The notes below the pieces were generated by a model, which ran no database searches, was not told where the DNA came from, and saw nothing but the letters and a program-made list of their open reading frames with translations. From Zingiber officinale (Eukaryota > Streptophyta > Magnoliopsida > Zingiberales > Zingiberaceae), in the NCBI RefSeq assembly GCF_018446385.1, contig NC_055996.1, forward strand, positions 132,232,532 through 132,296,531: a stretch of 64,000 nucleotides of DNA, read 5' to 3'. This document shows positions 22,712 through 34,776 of the stretch, piece by piece. Position 1 is the first letter of the stretch. Each line of letters opens with the position of its first letter. Both the position numbers and the translations under genes were made by a program.

Positions 22712-25700
22712 ATGGCGGGGGCACTGGCCTGGGGTTTCGGCAACGTGCTCTCACCTCGACGTTGCTTTCTTCCCTGGCCTCGCCTCGTTGCCAGCCGGCA
22801 TCTTCCTGTAGGCGGAATCGCTCGCGCAGCCACTGCCTCCTTGTCTTCCTATTCTCCGCCTCGGGCGGATAATGCTGAATCCCATCCGGTAACGAAGTGG
22901 AAATGGCAATTACCTTTGATATATCACTGATCGTGTATCCCAACTGTTGTTTTCCACTCTCGTTATTCTTGAGTGTTGCTTCCTGATCGAGATAGGATAA
23001 CAGAAATGATATGGTCGTGTGTTTAACCTAAAAGCTGTGGTTGTAGGAAATGTTAGGTACATTATTTGAGTTATTTGGGGTAGTTGCCGTGCGAGCCCTC
23101 AGGAATAGCTCGTGAATTTCCTCATGCTTTAGAAATTACAGCGGCCACCAGAATTGTATGTAGAACAATATTTCTCCATAATCGTTAGCAAAAAACCATA
23201 ACATGCTTAGACGAGCATAAAAACTAAAAAGTTAGCTTAACTGACCTAGGCATTTCTGACAATAAGCTGACATGAAACTTTTATGTTATGATATAGCTCG
23301 TTCTTATCGTCGAATAAGGAATAACAATTCCTGCTTAATCTCCCAAGTTTATCCTATGAAGTTTCTAATTACAGTATGAAAGTTAGTCTTAATGTCTGTA
23401 GCCCTCATTAATTGTTTTTAACTAAACAATTTTTATGGACATTAATGGATCAATTTTTTTGGTAGATTTTCAAAATTCTCTTGAATTTCATTTTTTTTAT
23501 ACATAAAATTCTTTTGTCTCTTGATAATTATGTAAACTGTGTGTTGGTGCAACATCCCTCAGGTCAAGGTTGACCTGGTTGACCAAGCTGAGTCTTGGTT
23601 TGAGTTTAGATGTTTGACAATAAGAAATTGATTGAAGAAGAGTCAAGTAGGTCAAGGTTGACCGGATACTTGACTGGGAAGTCCTAACTAGGATGTTAGG
23701 TAGAATGAAAGTCCTGGTGAGTGAAGCCAGGTGAAAACCCTAGTGTGTGAAGCTAGGTGAAAGCCCTAGTGAGTGAAGCTAGGCAGATGGAAAACCCTAG
23801 TGAGTGAAGCTAGGTGAAAGCCCTAGTGAGTGAAGCTAGGCAGATGGAAAACCCTAGTGAGTGAAGCTAGGGAAAGCCCAGTGAGTGAAGCTAGTAGATG
23901 GAAAACCCAGTGAGTGAAGCTAGGTGAAAGTCCCGTGAGTGAAACCAGGCAGGAAAATCCAGATGGATCGAGGATGATCGGACATCCGGTGTTGGGAAGT
24001 CCAGTAGGTCAAAGGATTGATGGATACTTGCACGAGGAAATCCGAGATAGGTCGAAGGATTGACCGGACATCGATGGAAGTCCAAGTAGGTCGAAGGGTG
24101 ATCGGATACTTGGCATGAATAGAAAAGTCCAGTGGGTCGAAGGATTGACCGGACACTTGGTGGGAAGTCTAGCAGGTCAAGGGTGACGGATGCTAGGCAT
24201 GATGTACCAACAGGTCGAGGTTGACCGGGTGTTGGTTTGGTAGGCTTGGGACTTGGTTTGGGCAAAACCAAGCTCGGATCGATCGATGGATCGATCCAAG
24301 CCTTTCTAGCGATCCGAGTCTCGGATCGATCCGTGGATCGATCCGGATGTCCCGATCGATCGGTGGATCGATGGGAGGCTGGTCACTATCAGAGCGCGGA
24401 TCGATCCATGGATCGATCCGGCGTTCGAGCGGAGGATCCACGGATCGATCCTTGGATCGATCCAAAGCCTCCCCGATCGATTGGGAACATTCGAATCGAT
24501 TGGGATCCGACCGTTGGCGTCGATAAAGGCCGCAGGCGCATGATTCCTTCGGCATCGCTTCTCCGATTCACTCCAGATCTCTCGCCAGCTCCTCCACAGC
24601 ACTCACAAAGCTCAGATCGCCAGTTCTTGAAGGATCTTAGAAGTTCTCCAAGTCAAGAGGCGGATCAAAGCCAAGAAGAGAAGCTAGGGTTATGGTTTAT
24701 ACTCATTGTAAGCTTGTAAGCTTGTATTTCTTGTATCCTTTCCCTCTCTTCTTGTATTGAGACTTGTAGGGCTTCTCCGCCCTTGGTAGTTACCATAAAG
24801 GAGAGTTTTATTTAGTGGAGGGTGTGTGTGTTGGTGTGGATCCTTGGATTAGTCACCTCTTGTGAGGTGGATACCAAGTAAACCAACCGTGTTAGCGTTG
24901 TGTGATTGTTTCTTTGTATTTCCGCTGCACATCTTTGAAGGAACAAGCAACGCCGAGCAACGAGCGAACGCGACGAGCTATTCACCCCCCCCCTCTAGCT
25001 ACTTTTGGTCCTAACAAGTGGTATCAGAGCGAGGCCGCTCTTCACCGGAATCATCGCCGGAAGGGTCAAGCATAACAAGAAGAGCTAGAGGGTGAAGAAG
25101 TTGAAGCAAAGTTGTCAAAGTTAAAGAAATTCAAAAGCTCAACTTCTACAATGGAATTCCGAGATGGGCTCGGATTCGACACGAGGGTGGCTCCACCATA
25201 TACTTCCACGAGCTTCGATTCTTGGAAATCAAGAATCGAAAATTTTCTTATGATGGAGATAGAGCAATGGTTTGCTCTTATGGAAGGCTTCAAGGTTCCA
25301 ACCAACTCCAAGGGCAAGCTTCTCAAGAAAAGCAAATGGAGCTCAGAGCAAGTCCAAAGGTGCGAGGCAAATGACAAAGTGACCAAGCTTTTGGTAAATT
25401 TATTGCCAAGCACCATCCTTTGCAAAATTGGAGAATTTGAAGATGCAAAGGATTTATAGAGCAAATTGGCCAAGCTTCATGAAGAGATCCCCTCCACTAT
25501 ACAAGAGCAAGAAGAATCCAGAGAGGGTGACTCTTTGGAGCAAGACCAAGAGGAGGACTCCGAGGTTGAGAGATGCTCAACCTCCGAAGAAGAGGAAATC
25601 CAAGAAGCTTCATCCTCAAAGGAATGCAACGAAGGGGACAAGGAGGGAGCATACTCCTTGTTTCATATTCAAGATGGTGAAGCCTCCACCTCTAGGATTG

Positions 25701-28700
25701 AGGGGGAGCAATCCTTGGTGACGCCGGATCAAGAAGAAGGAGAAGCTTCTACATCTGGGTCAAGAGACAAAGAAGAGGAAGCTTCTACCTCCGGATCCAA
25801 AGAAAATGCCACCCCTACAAGCAAAGGTATAAATATTTCAATTAATAATAAAAATCATATTATATGTTTTGAGTGTAGGGAGCATGGGCATTACAAGAGC
25901 AAGTGCCCTAAATTGGCCAAGAAAAAGGGCCAAGTGGCACAAAAAGGCAAGGTGAAGCCCAAGGAGATTATCTCCAACACAAAGAAGAGCAAGGAGCATA
26001 TTATATGCTTCTCTTGCAATCAAAAGGGGCATTACCGAAGTCAATGCCCCAAGGGGAAGAAGGTGGTCAAGGCTCAAGGAGGCACTAGTCAAGGGGGAGC
26101 CTCCAAGGTAAAGAAGAAGGTATCTTTTATTGAGCCTACCCCTTTACATTATGGTAAAAAGCATGATAGTTCTAATTTTTATCATTTTAATGCGATTTAC
26201 CATAAGAATAGGAAGCATGAGGGCTTTAAGGAAAAGCATGTGGCTCTACATGCCAAAACTACCCAACCTAAGGTTAGGAAGGTAGATGGACACTTGGGCA
26301 AGAACACTAAGGATAATAGATACAAGCCCAAAAACAAAAATGCTCATGAGTGTAATGAAAAATCAAAATCTAAGGATTTAATGATAGAAAATCAAGTCTT
26401 GAGATCAAGACTTGATAAAATGGAAAAGACCCTAAACAGGATGGAAAATATCCTAAAAGGGCAAAATGAGCATAACCTAGGTTTAGGGGTACAAAAGTCA
26501 TCCAATGGCCATAGAGGTTTGGGATACAAACCCAAAACTAAAAAGGATGTGCCTAGTTATCATAGGGTTCCGTATAGCTATGGAACAAACCCTAAGTCTA
26601 GAGGTCAAGTCAAAGATACAAGGGAAGATATCCCTAGAAGTATCTTTGCAACCAAAGTGACTAAGACTTCTAAGAAGTCTAAGAAAGTCACTAACAAGGT
26701 CACAAGGGAGGCTATCCCTAGAGTTGACCTAGAAAATGTGACCAAGGCTTCTAAGAAGCCCAACAAGGTCACTAGGAAGGTATCTAGGGAAGTTATCCCT
26801 AGTGAGTACCTAGAACATCCAAGGAGCACCAATAGGTGTTGGGTTCCTAGGAGCATTTTCTCTACCCCATAGATGGGTTAGAGAGTGTCAACTCCGATTA
26901 GAAGGGTAGTTAACCCAACTTTGAGGAAATTGACACTCAAGGAGCATTTTCAAGGTTTTGTTAACCTTTGAAAATGAAATGGGATTATTATTTACTCCTT
27001 GAAAGAGTAAAATGTGCCTAATGATGGAAGAATTGATTTTAATCTTAAACGGCACATATTGGGAAATTCATAAGAACTACCAAGTTGGGAGTGTGGTATG
27101 TTCTTAGGAAATTGAAGGCAATCCGGGTCTTATTTTAAAAGTGCTACTCTTGTGAAAAATGAAATATGCCAACATTTGAGGATATGCTTAATTTCGACTG
27201 GCACAAATTAATCAAGGGAATTAGAAATGCCAATTTAGGCTTTGGCATTTTCATGAAGCACTTTAGGGCAATCTAGGTTTAAGTTGTAAGTTTAGCTAAG
27301 ATTTTAAGGATACTTAGATAGTTAATCTAGGTATATTTTAGTTATGCTAAATCTTGCCATGATTGTTTGCCCATCATATGCCATGACATCATGTCTATTT
27401 CTGCATTCATGTTTTATTATGAAAAATCCAAAAATACCATGTCATGACATTCATACATCATGTAGTTATAGGATATTTTCTTTTGAAAATTATTTCTTTT
27501 TGATGTATGCCATAACATAATCATGCATTAAGTTTAATTCCTTATAATTAAGGACAAATGGCATTTAACAACACTTATTAACAAGTGACATCCGGGTGGA
27601 TGTCTAATATCTCTAAAATGCCTAGATAGACATGCATGATCCCTAGATTAGGGCAAAACCAAAATTTACATCTCACAAAGACCTATAAGATGACTTGTAT
27701 GTGTTTTGTGCACAATAGATACAAGTGAGATGTTAGGATGATGAACAAAGCTCAAGATGTTGATTTAGTGCATTCTTTTGAGTTTTTAGGTTCATCAAAA
27801 CACAATAGTTATGTGTTTTCCCATCATTGGGAAAGCTAATGTACAAGTCATGTGCATTATGCCCAAGGAACATGATGGGATATTGGTTTTGAAAATGTTT
27901 TAAAAATGCTTTTGGAAAACCATGGTGAAGGCTATCTTTTGATAGTAATCACCATTGAATAGTTAGACACAAACTTGAAGAGAACGCTAAAGTTTTAGCA
28001 AGTTTGTGTCAATTTTTGAAAATATGATGTATTTTCGTAGAAAACTATTTTTCCATGAATAAGTATGCCCTAAATAATGTCTACACGAAATTTCATGATT
28101 TTTGGATTTTTGTAGAATTTTCTAGGGGTTTCTGAAGTTGACTGAAATGGAATTTCAGCAACTATCAGAGCTCCGATCGATCCATGGATCGATTGGAGTT
28201 CCTGAATCGATCCGTGGATCGATTCAAAAGGTAATTCCGCGAGCAGAAGCTCGCTGGATCGATCAGCCGATCGATCCAGGGAGTCTGAATCGATCAGTGG
28301 ATCGATTCAGCAAGGTTCAATCGATTGGAACCCAACTCCAATCGATCCAAGTTGCTGATTTTGGCTGGGAAGGCCTGATTTCAGCATCTTTGAACCATGG
28401 TTAGTCTATGTAACCATTCTAAACCCTTAAAAATACATTTGTATACACAAACCGGGTGTTTTCGTGTTGAAAACAAGGATGGAATGGTTAAGGAAGACTT
28501 CGTTGAAGTTTAGGTTGAGGTTTGTTTCAAATTTTGAGTATTTGAACCTCAAAACTTCTAAATTTGGGTTTCCTAAAGGTTTAGGGATTCCAAGTCATTG
28601 TTTGTGCAATGACAGAAGTTACCACCATGTCTTTAGGGGGAGGGACTCTTTAAAGACATGAAAAATTATTTTTTTTCATAAACCTTGGAAGGTGGTTAAC

Positions 28701-31700
28701 CTTCTTTAAAGAAAATGCTCATGTATGAGCTTTTGAACTTGAAATGGGGAGTGGATATCCTCATTATTTCAAGTGGGAACTCAAGTGGCTAGAAAATGCT
28801 CAAGGTTGGGTGTTTGTCTACATTGAGGGAGAAGTTAAGGATAAATGAAGGGTATGGGACCTTCATTATCTTGTTGATCACAACGAGTGATGTTGTGAAC
28901 AACGAGGAGCAACTCTTCAGGGGGAGAGTCGTCAACAAATGGATTTGTTGATGTGTACCCAAAATTGGGGCATGGGTTGATATGTGCCCAAAGATTTGTT
29001 GATGTGTGCCCAAAGATGGGTTGATGTGTGCCCAAAGATGGGTTGATGTGTGCCAATAGGGGGAGAATGAAAGGACCTGTGAATGGGTGTAAGTTAGGCT
29101 TTCATTACCTAGAGGGAGTGTGCCCTCTTAGGAGGAGAATGAAGAGCTTAATTTATGTGTTCATTACCTAGTGGCATAAAGATTGAGGCTATAGGATTAG
29201 CCTAACTTACATGTGGTATTGTAAGTGTTAGTGTGGTATTGTCAAACATCAAAAAGGGGGAGATTGTTGGTGCAACATCCCTCAGGTCAAGGTTGACCTG
29301 GTTGACCAAGCTGAGTCTTGGTTTGAGTTTAGATGTTTGACAATAAGAAATTGATTGAAGAAGAGTCAAGTAGGTCAAGGTTGACCGGATACTTGACTGG
29401 GAAGTCCTAACTAGGATGTTAGGTAGAATGAAAGTCCTGGTGAGTGAAGCCAGGTGAAAACCCTAGTGTGTGAAGTTAGGTGAAAGCCCTAGTGAGTGAA
29501 GCTAGGCAGATGGAAAACCCTAGTGAGTGAAGCTAGGTGAAAGCCCTAGTGAGTGAAGCTAGGCAGATGGAAAACCCTAGTGAGTGAAGCTAGGTGAAAG
29601 TCCTGGTGAGTGAAACCAGGCAAGGGAAAATCCAGATGGATCAAGGATGATCGGACATCTGGTGTTGGGAAGTCCAAGTAGGTCAAAGGATTGACTGGAT
29701 ACTTGGCACGAGGAAATACAGATAGGTCAAAGGGATTGACCAGACATCTGATGGAAGTCTAAGTAGGTCAAAAGGAGTGATCAGATACTTGGCATGAATA
29801 GAAAAGTCCAAGTGGGTAAAGGGATTGACCAGACACTTGGTGGGAAGTCCTAGCAGGTCAAAGGAGTGACCAGATGCTAGGCATGATGTACCAACAGGTC
29901 AAGGTTGACCGGGTGTTGGTTTGGTAGGCTTGGGACTTGGTTTTGGGCAAAAACCAAGTACTGGATTGATCAGTGGATCGATCCAAGCCTTTCCTAGCGA
30001 ACAGAGAGTCTCTGGATCGATCCGTGGATCGATCCAGATGTCCCGATCGATCAGTGGATCGATTAGGACGCAGCTCCTTCGCGCGATAAGCGCTGGATCG
30101 ATCCATGGATCGATCTAGGCGTTTTTCCCAGAGCACAGAGGCGCTCTGGATCGATCCGTGGATCGATCCAAAGCCTCCCCGATCGATTGGGAACATTCGA
30201 ATCGATCGGGATCCGACCGTTGGCGTCGATAAAGGCCGCAGGCGCATGATTCCTTCGGCATCGCTTCTCCGATTCACTCCAGATCTCTCGCCAGCTCCTC
30301 CACAGCACTCACAAAGCTCAGATCGCCAGTTCTTGAAGGATCTTGGAAGTTCTCCAAGTCAAGAGGCGGATCAAAGCCAAGAAGAGAAGCTAGGGTTAGG
30401 GTTTATACTCATTGTAAGCTTGTAAGCTTGTATTTCTTGTATCCTTTCCCTCTCTTCTTGTATTGAGACTTGTAGGGCTTCTCCGCCCTTGGTAGTTACC
30501 ATAAAGGAGAGTTTTATTTAGTGGAGGGTGTGTGTGTTGGTATGGATCCTTGGATTAGTCACCTCTTGTGAGGTGGATACCAAGTAAACCAATCGTGTTA
30601 GCGTTGTGTGATTGTTTCTTTGTATTTCCGCTGCACATCTTTGAAGAAACAAGCAACGCCGAGCAACGAGCGAACGCGACGAGCTATTCACCCTCCCCCT
30701 CTAGCTACTTTTGGTCCTAACACTGTGCACCTTAGAGGTCACTGCTAAGCAGGTAAGTCTGTCTCTCATTCAATAATTCTTCTCTGATGTGTTGTTTCTT
30801 TTAAGGATGCCGTTCAAGATTTTTATGGACATTAATGGATCTATTTTTTTGGTAGATTTTCTAACTTCTCTTGAATTTCATTTTTTTTATACATAAAATT
30901 CTTTTGTCTCTTGATAATTTTGTAAACTGTGCACCTTAGAGGTCACTGCTAAGCAGGTAAATCTGTCTCTCATTCAATAATTCTTCTCTGATGTGTTGTT
31001 TCTTTTAAGGATGCCGCTCAAGATGCAAAAATTAGCGCTGACATCCCCATATTGGCTTGCCCTATATGTTACAATCCTTTAATCAGCAAAAATGGTCTGG
31101 TCGTAAGATTGTGAGTATTTATATTATTAGTTGTGCTGCTTTTTGCGCCAAGGAAAAGACAATTGCATCCAAATTCTCCATTTGAACTTGGTGATTTGGT
31201 TTTGAATTTCATATATAATGCATACTTTAGCTTATTACAGGGCATCTCAATCTGGATTCAATTTTGAATGCCATACTTGCAAGAAAGATTATCTCAGCAA
31301 TGACATATATCTTGATCTGACAGTTGCTGGTGGTTCCGAGGATTATGCTGAAACTATGCCAGCAGCAACTGAACTTTTTAGGTATTATGTTTGTGTCAAT
31401 TATTTTGGGTTAGCTATTAAAAATTTGTGTTAGTAGATTTCGATAAGCTTTCACATTGACTGTGGTTGGTTATATAGGTTTGATGCAATCCTCAATATTT
31501 TTCATCCAGGCTTGGGACCAAAAATACTGGTTATCTTCCTTTTTTGTATAACAAAGGATTAAGTTAAATAAATAGAATGGATTCAGTTTATACAGATTAA
31601 AGGCCTTTTTCTCTATAATTGCATTTCTGAAAATAGTCATAGAAATGATTGCTCAATTTGCTTTCACAAGATAATTAACTTTCCATTTGCTGAATAATTT

Positions 31701-34700
31701 TTGTTCTATATGTAGACATCCCTGGTATGACTCGTTCATGGATTCGGCTTAGGAGGTCACACATTCCTTGTTTGCTGGCGATTTGAGAATGTTACATATT
31801 TGATATGTAACTACTGTGATAAAATGATAGTTTGTTATCATTGGACTGGCTGGGCTGGTAGGATTTTTTTTCTATTCATGACAAATTGTCAAAGACGAGC
31901 TGGATATATATGTGCAAGTAGGTTCAAATTATTGTCCAAGGTCATATCCGAACTACTATGATCCTGGACATGATGTGTCCATTGGGCGTTCTTTGAAGAG
32001 CATATGTTTTGCAATATTCAGACTTTCATGTTTGTTATTGTTGCAATTGATAACTTTGTAGAGGGGTAAGGGTGTACAAACCTTTTGAAACATTTTGTTA
32101 GTGCTAATAAATGGTTAGCTGATTTTAGAAATAAATTGGGTTAGTGTTTGTGGTTGCTTAGCTCACCTCCCAATCTAATTACACTGTTTTTCATCATTCC
32201 TTTATATGTTAAAGTATATGTTTATCTATATTCCCTAGCCAGATAGTTTCATTCTTTAATAGATCCTGTCATTATAGTTTCATTCTTTAATAGATCCTGT
32301 CATTCTGTTTCTGGCTCTTGAGTTCTATCTTCTTTTAGGGGGTTAAGTTTATCCAATTGGGCATTTGATGCCAATGCTGCAACAAGCACCGTGTAAGCAA
32401 ATCACTTAGTTCCTTGACCCAAATAATTGACAAAACTTCTCTTTTGTCCGCCTGGTGTCCTAAGGTGTATTTAGCTATTTAAGTGCTTTACACGTGCTAA
32501 CACCTCATATGCCGTCAAGATTTTTCTGTGAACACAATATCTCTCTCCAATTTTCTTGTCATGTGGATCTGCCTATCAAGAGCTGCCTAACTTAGTCAAA
32601 TTGGATTCCATCAGAGTTGAATGTTTGAATAATTAGAAATTAAAGAAAGCTTTTACACTTTTGTATAAACCTCAATAGAATTCATGCAACTGGCCCAAAT
32701 CTTCATGATGATGATGTGACAATGATCTTGATGACCCATCAACTATGTTTATATGAAATGATACCAATGGAGTCCTGTTCAATAAGATGTCTGTTAGATA
32801 TTTCTAAACCAAATGCTGCAACTTGTTATTCATCAAATTCAAAAAGTATACATGGTTCATTGTCCCCATGAGATGCCCAGTTAGTTAGAGGGTGACAAAC
32901 TTGCTACAATGAGACAAGAGATTAATTCCCGCGGGTACATGCCCTTGGAGAAAAAACCCCCTCCCACCCCAGCCAACGTAGCGGTTGGCTATAAGCTGAC
33001 CCAATGATTTACCTCCTTTCACATAACCTAGGAACGGGGCTATGAGAGGTACCTGGGGTGTGCGTAATTACCTTTTGCCACAATGTATTAAAAAAACAGA
33101 CGAGCCTATTATCAACACTGCTTTTGTTGGTGGAACTTTCTGTCATCAAAAATGCTAGTAAAAAGTTATTATTTGAATCTCTTGACAGATGAGCCATGTA
33201 TACTTTTTTTCGATTGTTAATGAGCCATGTATACTTTTTGAATTTGATGAATAACAAGTTGCAGCATTTGGTTTAGAAATATCTAACAGATAGCTTATCG
33301 AACAGGACTCCATTGGTATCATTTCTTTATGAGAGGGGATGGCGTCAAAATTTTGTATGGGGTGGTTTTCCTGGTCCAGAGAGAGAGGTTTGCTGACTCT
33401 ATTTCTTGTTTCTTCTATTTGGCTTGCAACTTAATTTGAGCAACAGATTAGGAGACTATTTTTTTATTGCTTTAAGATTTATATGTTTCAACCTGATGGT
33501 TGCATATCACATTCTAAAATAGCAATAGCAATGGAAGCTGCTTTGCAATAAAATCAAAATGCTAATATTGTACTATTGTTAAAAACAACTGCATACAGTA
33601 CTTGCAGGATTAGATGAATTCTTACCGACCATTTCTCTTTGCATTTCCCTAATTGGACTTCTATGTTTATTTCCATGTTCTTGGTGTCTCACTGCAGTTT
33701 GAAATGGCCAAGGGATATCTTAAACCCACTGCTGGAGGAACTATCATAGATGCTAGTTGTGGGAGTGGTTTATTCTCAAGGCTTTTTGCTAAAAGTGAGA
33801 TGTTCTCATTGGTTGTTGCTTTGGATTTCTCAGAGAACATGCTGCAGCAGTGCCGCGATTTCATCAACCAGGAAGGCATTTCAAAAGAGTAATGAACTTC
33901 TTGAGACTGTCTTTTATCTTTATGAGAATTAAATCAGATTAATTCCTTTTCCATCTAAAGCATTAGCCTATAATAATCTGTTATTTTGTTTCAGGAGGTT
34001 AATTTTGGTTAGAGCTGATATCTCTAGGCTTCCTTTGGTTTCAAGTTCCATAGATGCTGTACATGCTGGTGCAGCTATACATTGCTGGCCTTCTCCATCT
34101 GCTGGTGTATGTATCGTCTCTCTCTTTTTTTCCCCTTTGTTTTCTGCAACTCAAATGATTGTCCTTTTAAAAAATGAAAAAAAAATATCGAGTAGGAATT
34201 CATGAGATTTGAGTTTATTATCCGACCAACAATAGTCAATTAAATTGTTCTTGGAGGTAGGCATCATCATGTCACTACGATTGCAATTTATTCTGAAATA
34301 ACTGCTTTTTGCCATCTGAAGTTTTGTGACGTTTCTAGGTAGCAGAAGTAAGCAGAGTTCTGCGCCCTGGAGGTGTTTTTGTTGCAACGACCTTCATACT
34401 TGATTCGATACCACTAACTGCTCAGATCTTGCAAACAGTTCGCCAGGTAATCCGTTCTTCATGCTTGTTCCGTAATGCAATGTTAAAACATATTTGCACA
34501 AGTGCATTTCCAACAACCGGACACCCATGGCTACAAAGCTTACTTTGTTTGATGTGTTCCATAAGATATTCTTCAAATTCGATCTTTTGTATTTATATTC
34601 CTGCCTATGGAAAATGAAATTCTTTTAGTCTGCAGTTTTTCACACGGGCTACGAGCAACTACCTCTTTCTGTCCGAAGGCGAACTCAAAGATCTTTGTAG

Positions 34701-34776
34701 AACATGTGGCTTGATTGGTTTTACATGCGTGAGAAATGGATCTTTCGTCATGATATCTGCAACTAAACCCAGTTAA
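22712..34776 (+). CDS. SAM-dependent methyltransferase, plastid-targeted (At1g78140/At2g41040-like)
   Basis: Exons: 22712-22888, 30942-30956 (15-nt microexon), 31010-31110, 31241-31381, 33306-33387, 33698-33888, 33995-34106, 34339-34446, 34636-34776; 355 aa. Residues 1-60 are rich in Ala, Ser, Arg and Pro, a likely chloroplast transit peptide. Next is a zinc-finger-like segment, ACPICYNPL with a later CHTCKKDYL. Then the class I methyltransferase core: DASCGSGLFSRLFA (SAM-binding motif I), VVALDFSENML, RADISRLPL, AGAAIHCWPSPSAG, VLRPGGVFVATTF. It ends FVMISATKPS. The substrate is not known; relatives are found in plastoglobules. Intron 1 is about 8 kb because of a 7.2-kb retrotransposon. The microexon is inferred from frame and splice sites; exon 1 would also join exon 3 in frame. 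The last exon is duplicated at about 50 kb. Confidence 0.9.
23542..25016 (+). repeat. 5' LTR of the 7.2-kb element
   Basis: Starts TGTTGGTGC and ends CCTAACA, 1475 bp. It contains a direct-repeat block (about 23700-23940) built on agtgagtgaagctagg. A cluster of ggatcgatcc palindromes lies at about 24275-24480. Confidence 0.92.
25019..25030 (+). other. Primer-binding site
   Basis: The sequence tggtatcagagc begins two bases after the 5' LTR and is complementary to the 3' end of plant initiator-Met tRNA, the usual primer of Copia elements. Confidence 0.85.
25150..26872 (+). mobile_element. gag-like region of the 7.2-kb element
   Basis: Coding sequence in at least two open segments. The first has a plant Copia gag-type start with SFDSWKSRIENFL. 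The second is acidic, then has two zinc knuckles (CFECREHGHYKSKCP and CFSCNQKGHYRSQCP), then a Lys-rich tail. It appears interrupted about once. No pol follows. Confidence 0.8.
28170..28345. repeat. Cluster of GATCGATC palindromes, internal copy
   Basis: Several copies of the pattern atcgatccatggatcgat occur here in the internal region. Similar clusters are in both LTRs (about 24275-24480 and 29960-30175). Each unit can fold on itself. Confidence 0.75.
29251..29264 (+). other. Polypurine tract
   Basis: The sequence aaaaagggggagat lies directly before the 3' LTR, where plus-strand DNA synthesis of LTR elements starts. Confidence 0.8.
29265..30722 (+). repeat. 3' LTR of the 7.2-kb element
   Basis: 1458 bp, matching the 5' LTR along its length. 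The outer parts (first about 230 and last about 550 bp) are nearly identical between LTRs by eye, while the middle has clearly more substitutions and indels. Confidence 0.92.
30738..30752 (+). other. Extra copy of the 15-nt microexon
   Basis: Identical to the microexon at 30942-30956 (codes VTAKQ) and carrying its own acceptor (ttagag) and donor (gtaagt, a stronger match than gtaaat in the second copy). It lies just downstream of the retrotransposon. Including either or both copies would keep the frame. Confidence 0.55.
32244..32305. repeat. 31-bp tandem duplication in methyltransferase intron 4
   Basis: Two copies of tagtttcattctttaatag and the bases after it lie head to tail with period 31. 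It is intronic with no apparent function. Confidence 0.85.
32755..33325. repeat. 105-bp inverted repeat spanning a splice acceptor
   Basis: The arms 32755-32859 and 33221-33325 are inverse complements with only a few differences. The right arm includes the exon 5 acceptor (gaacag at 33300-33305) and the first 20 bases of exon 5, so the left arm is an inverted copy of an exon edge. The loop is about 360 bp. Confidence 0.88.
32865..33085 (+). mobile_element. Possible SINE inside the inverted-repeat loop
   Basis: The sequence cccagttagttagagggtgac resembles a Pol III A box, and gagattaattcccgcgg a weak B box some 30 bases on. GC-rich sequence ending ttaccttttgcc follows. No target duplication was found, so the call is tentative. 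Confidence 0.4.

Larger units (their letters stand above)
23542..30722 (+). mobile_element. Non-autonomous Copia-style LTR retrotransposon, 7.2 kb
   Basis: A complete element flanked by CTGTG (23537-23541 and 30723-30727). It has two LTRs, a primer-binding site tggtatcagagc (as for initiator-Met tRNA), gag-like coding sequence with two CCHC zinc knuckles, and a purine tract before the 3' LTR. No protease, integrase or reverse transcriptase is recognisable in the 4.25-kb internal part, so it could move only with help. The long LTRs and this primer site suggest the SIRE/Maximus-like part of Copia; that placement is inference. It is a fossil inside a host intron, in the same orientation as the host gene. 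Confidence 0.9.
23431..31024 (+). repeat. 204-bp tandem duplication in intron 1/exon 3, first copy split by retrotransposon
   Basis: Copy 1 is 23431-23541 plus 30728-30820; copy 2 is 30821-31024. Both total 204 bp with only a few differences. The unit includes intron sequence, the 15-nt microexon with its splice sites, and the exon 3 acceptor with the first 15 bases of exon 3. The retrotransposon with CTGTG target duplication sits inside copy 1. Confidence 0.9.

Noticed and set aside
24193-24719. ORFs on both strands rich in RSIHGSI / DRSMDRS-like repeats
   Set aside because: They are translations of the GATCGATCC palindrome cluster in an LTR; the same occurs in the other LTR. No protein family.
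34429-34617. Short plus-strand ORF after methyltransferase exon 8
   Set aside because: It reads through the donor at 34446 into intron 8; the conserved protein continues in exon 9 at 34636.
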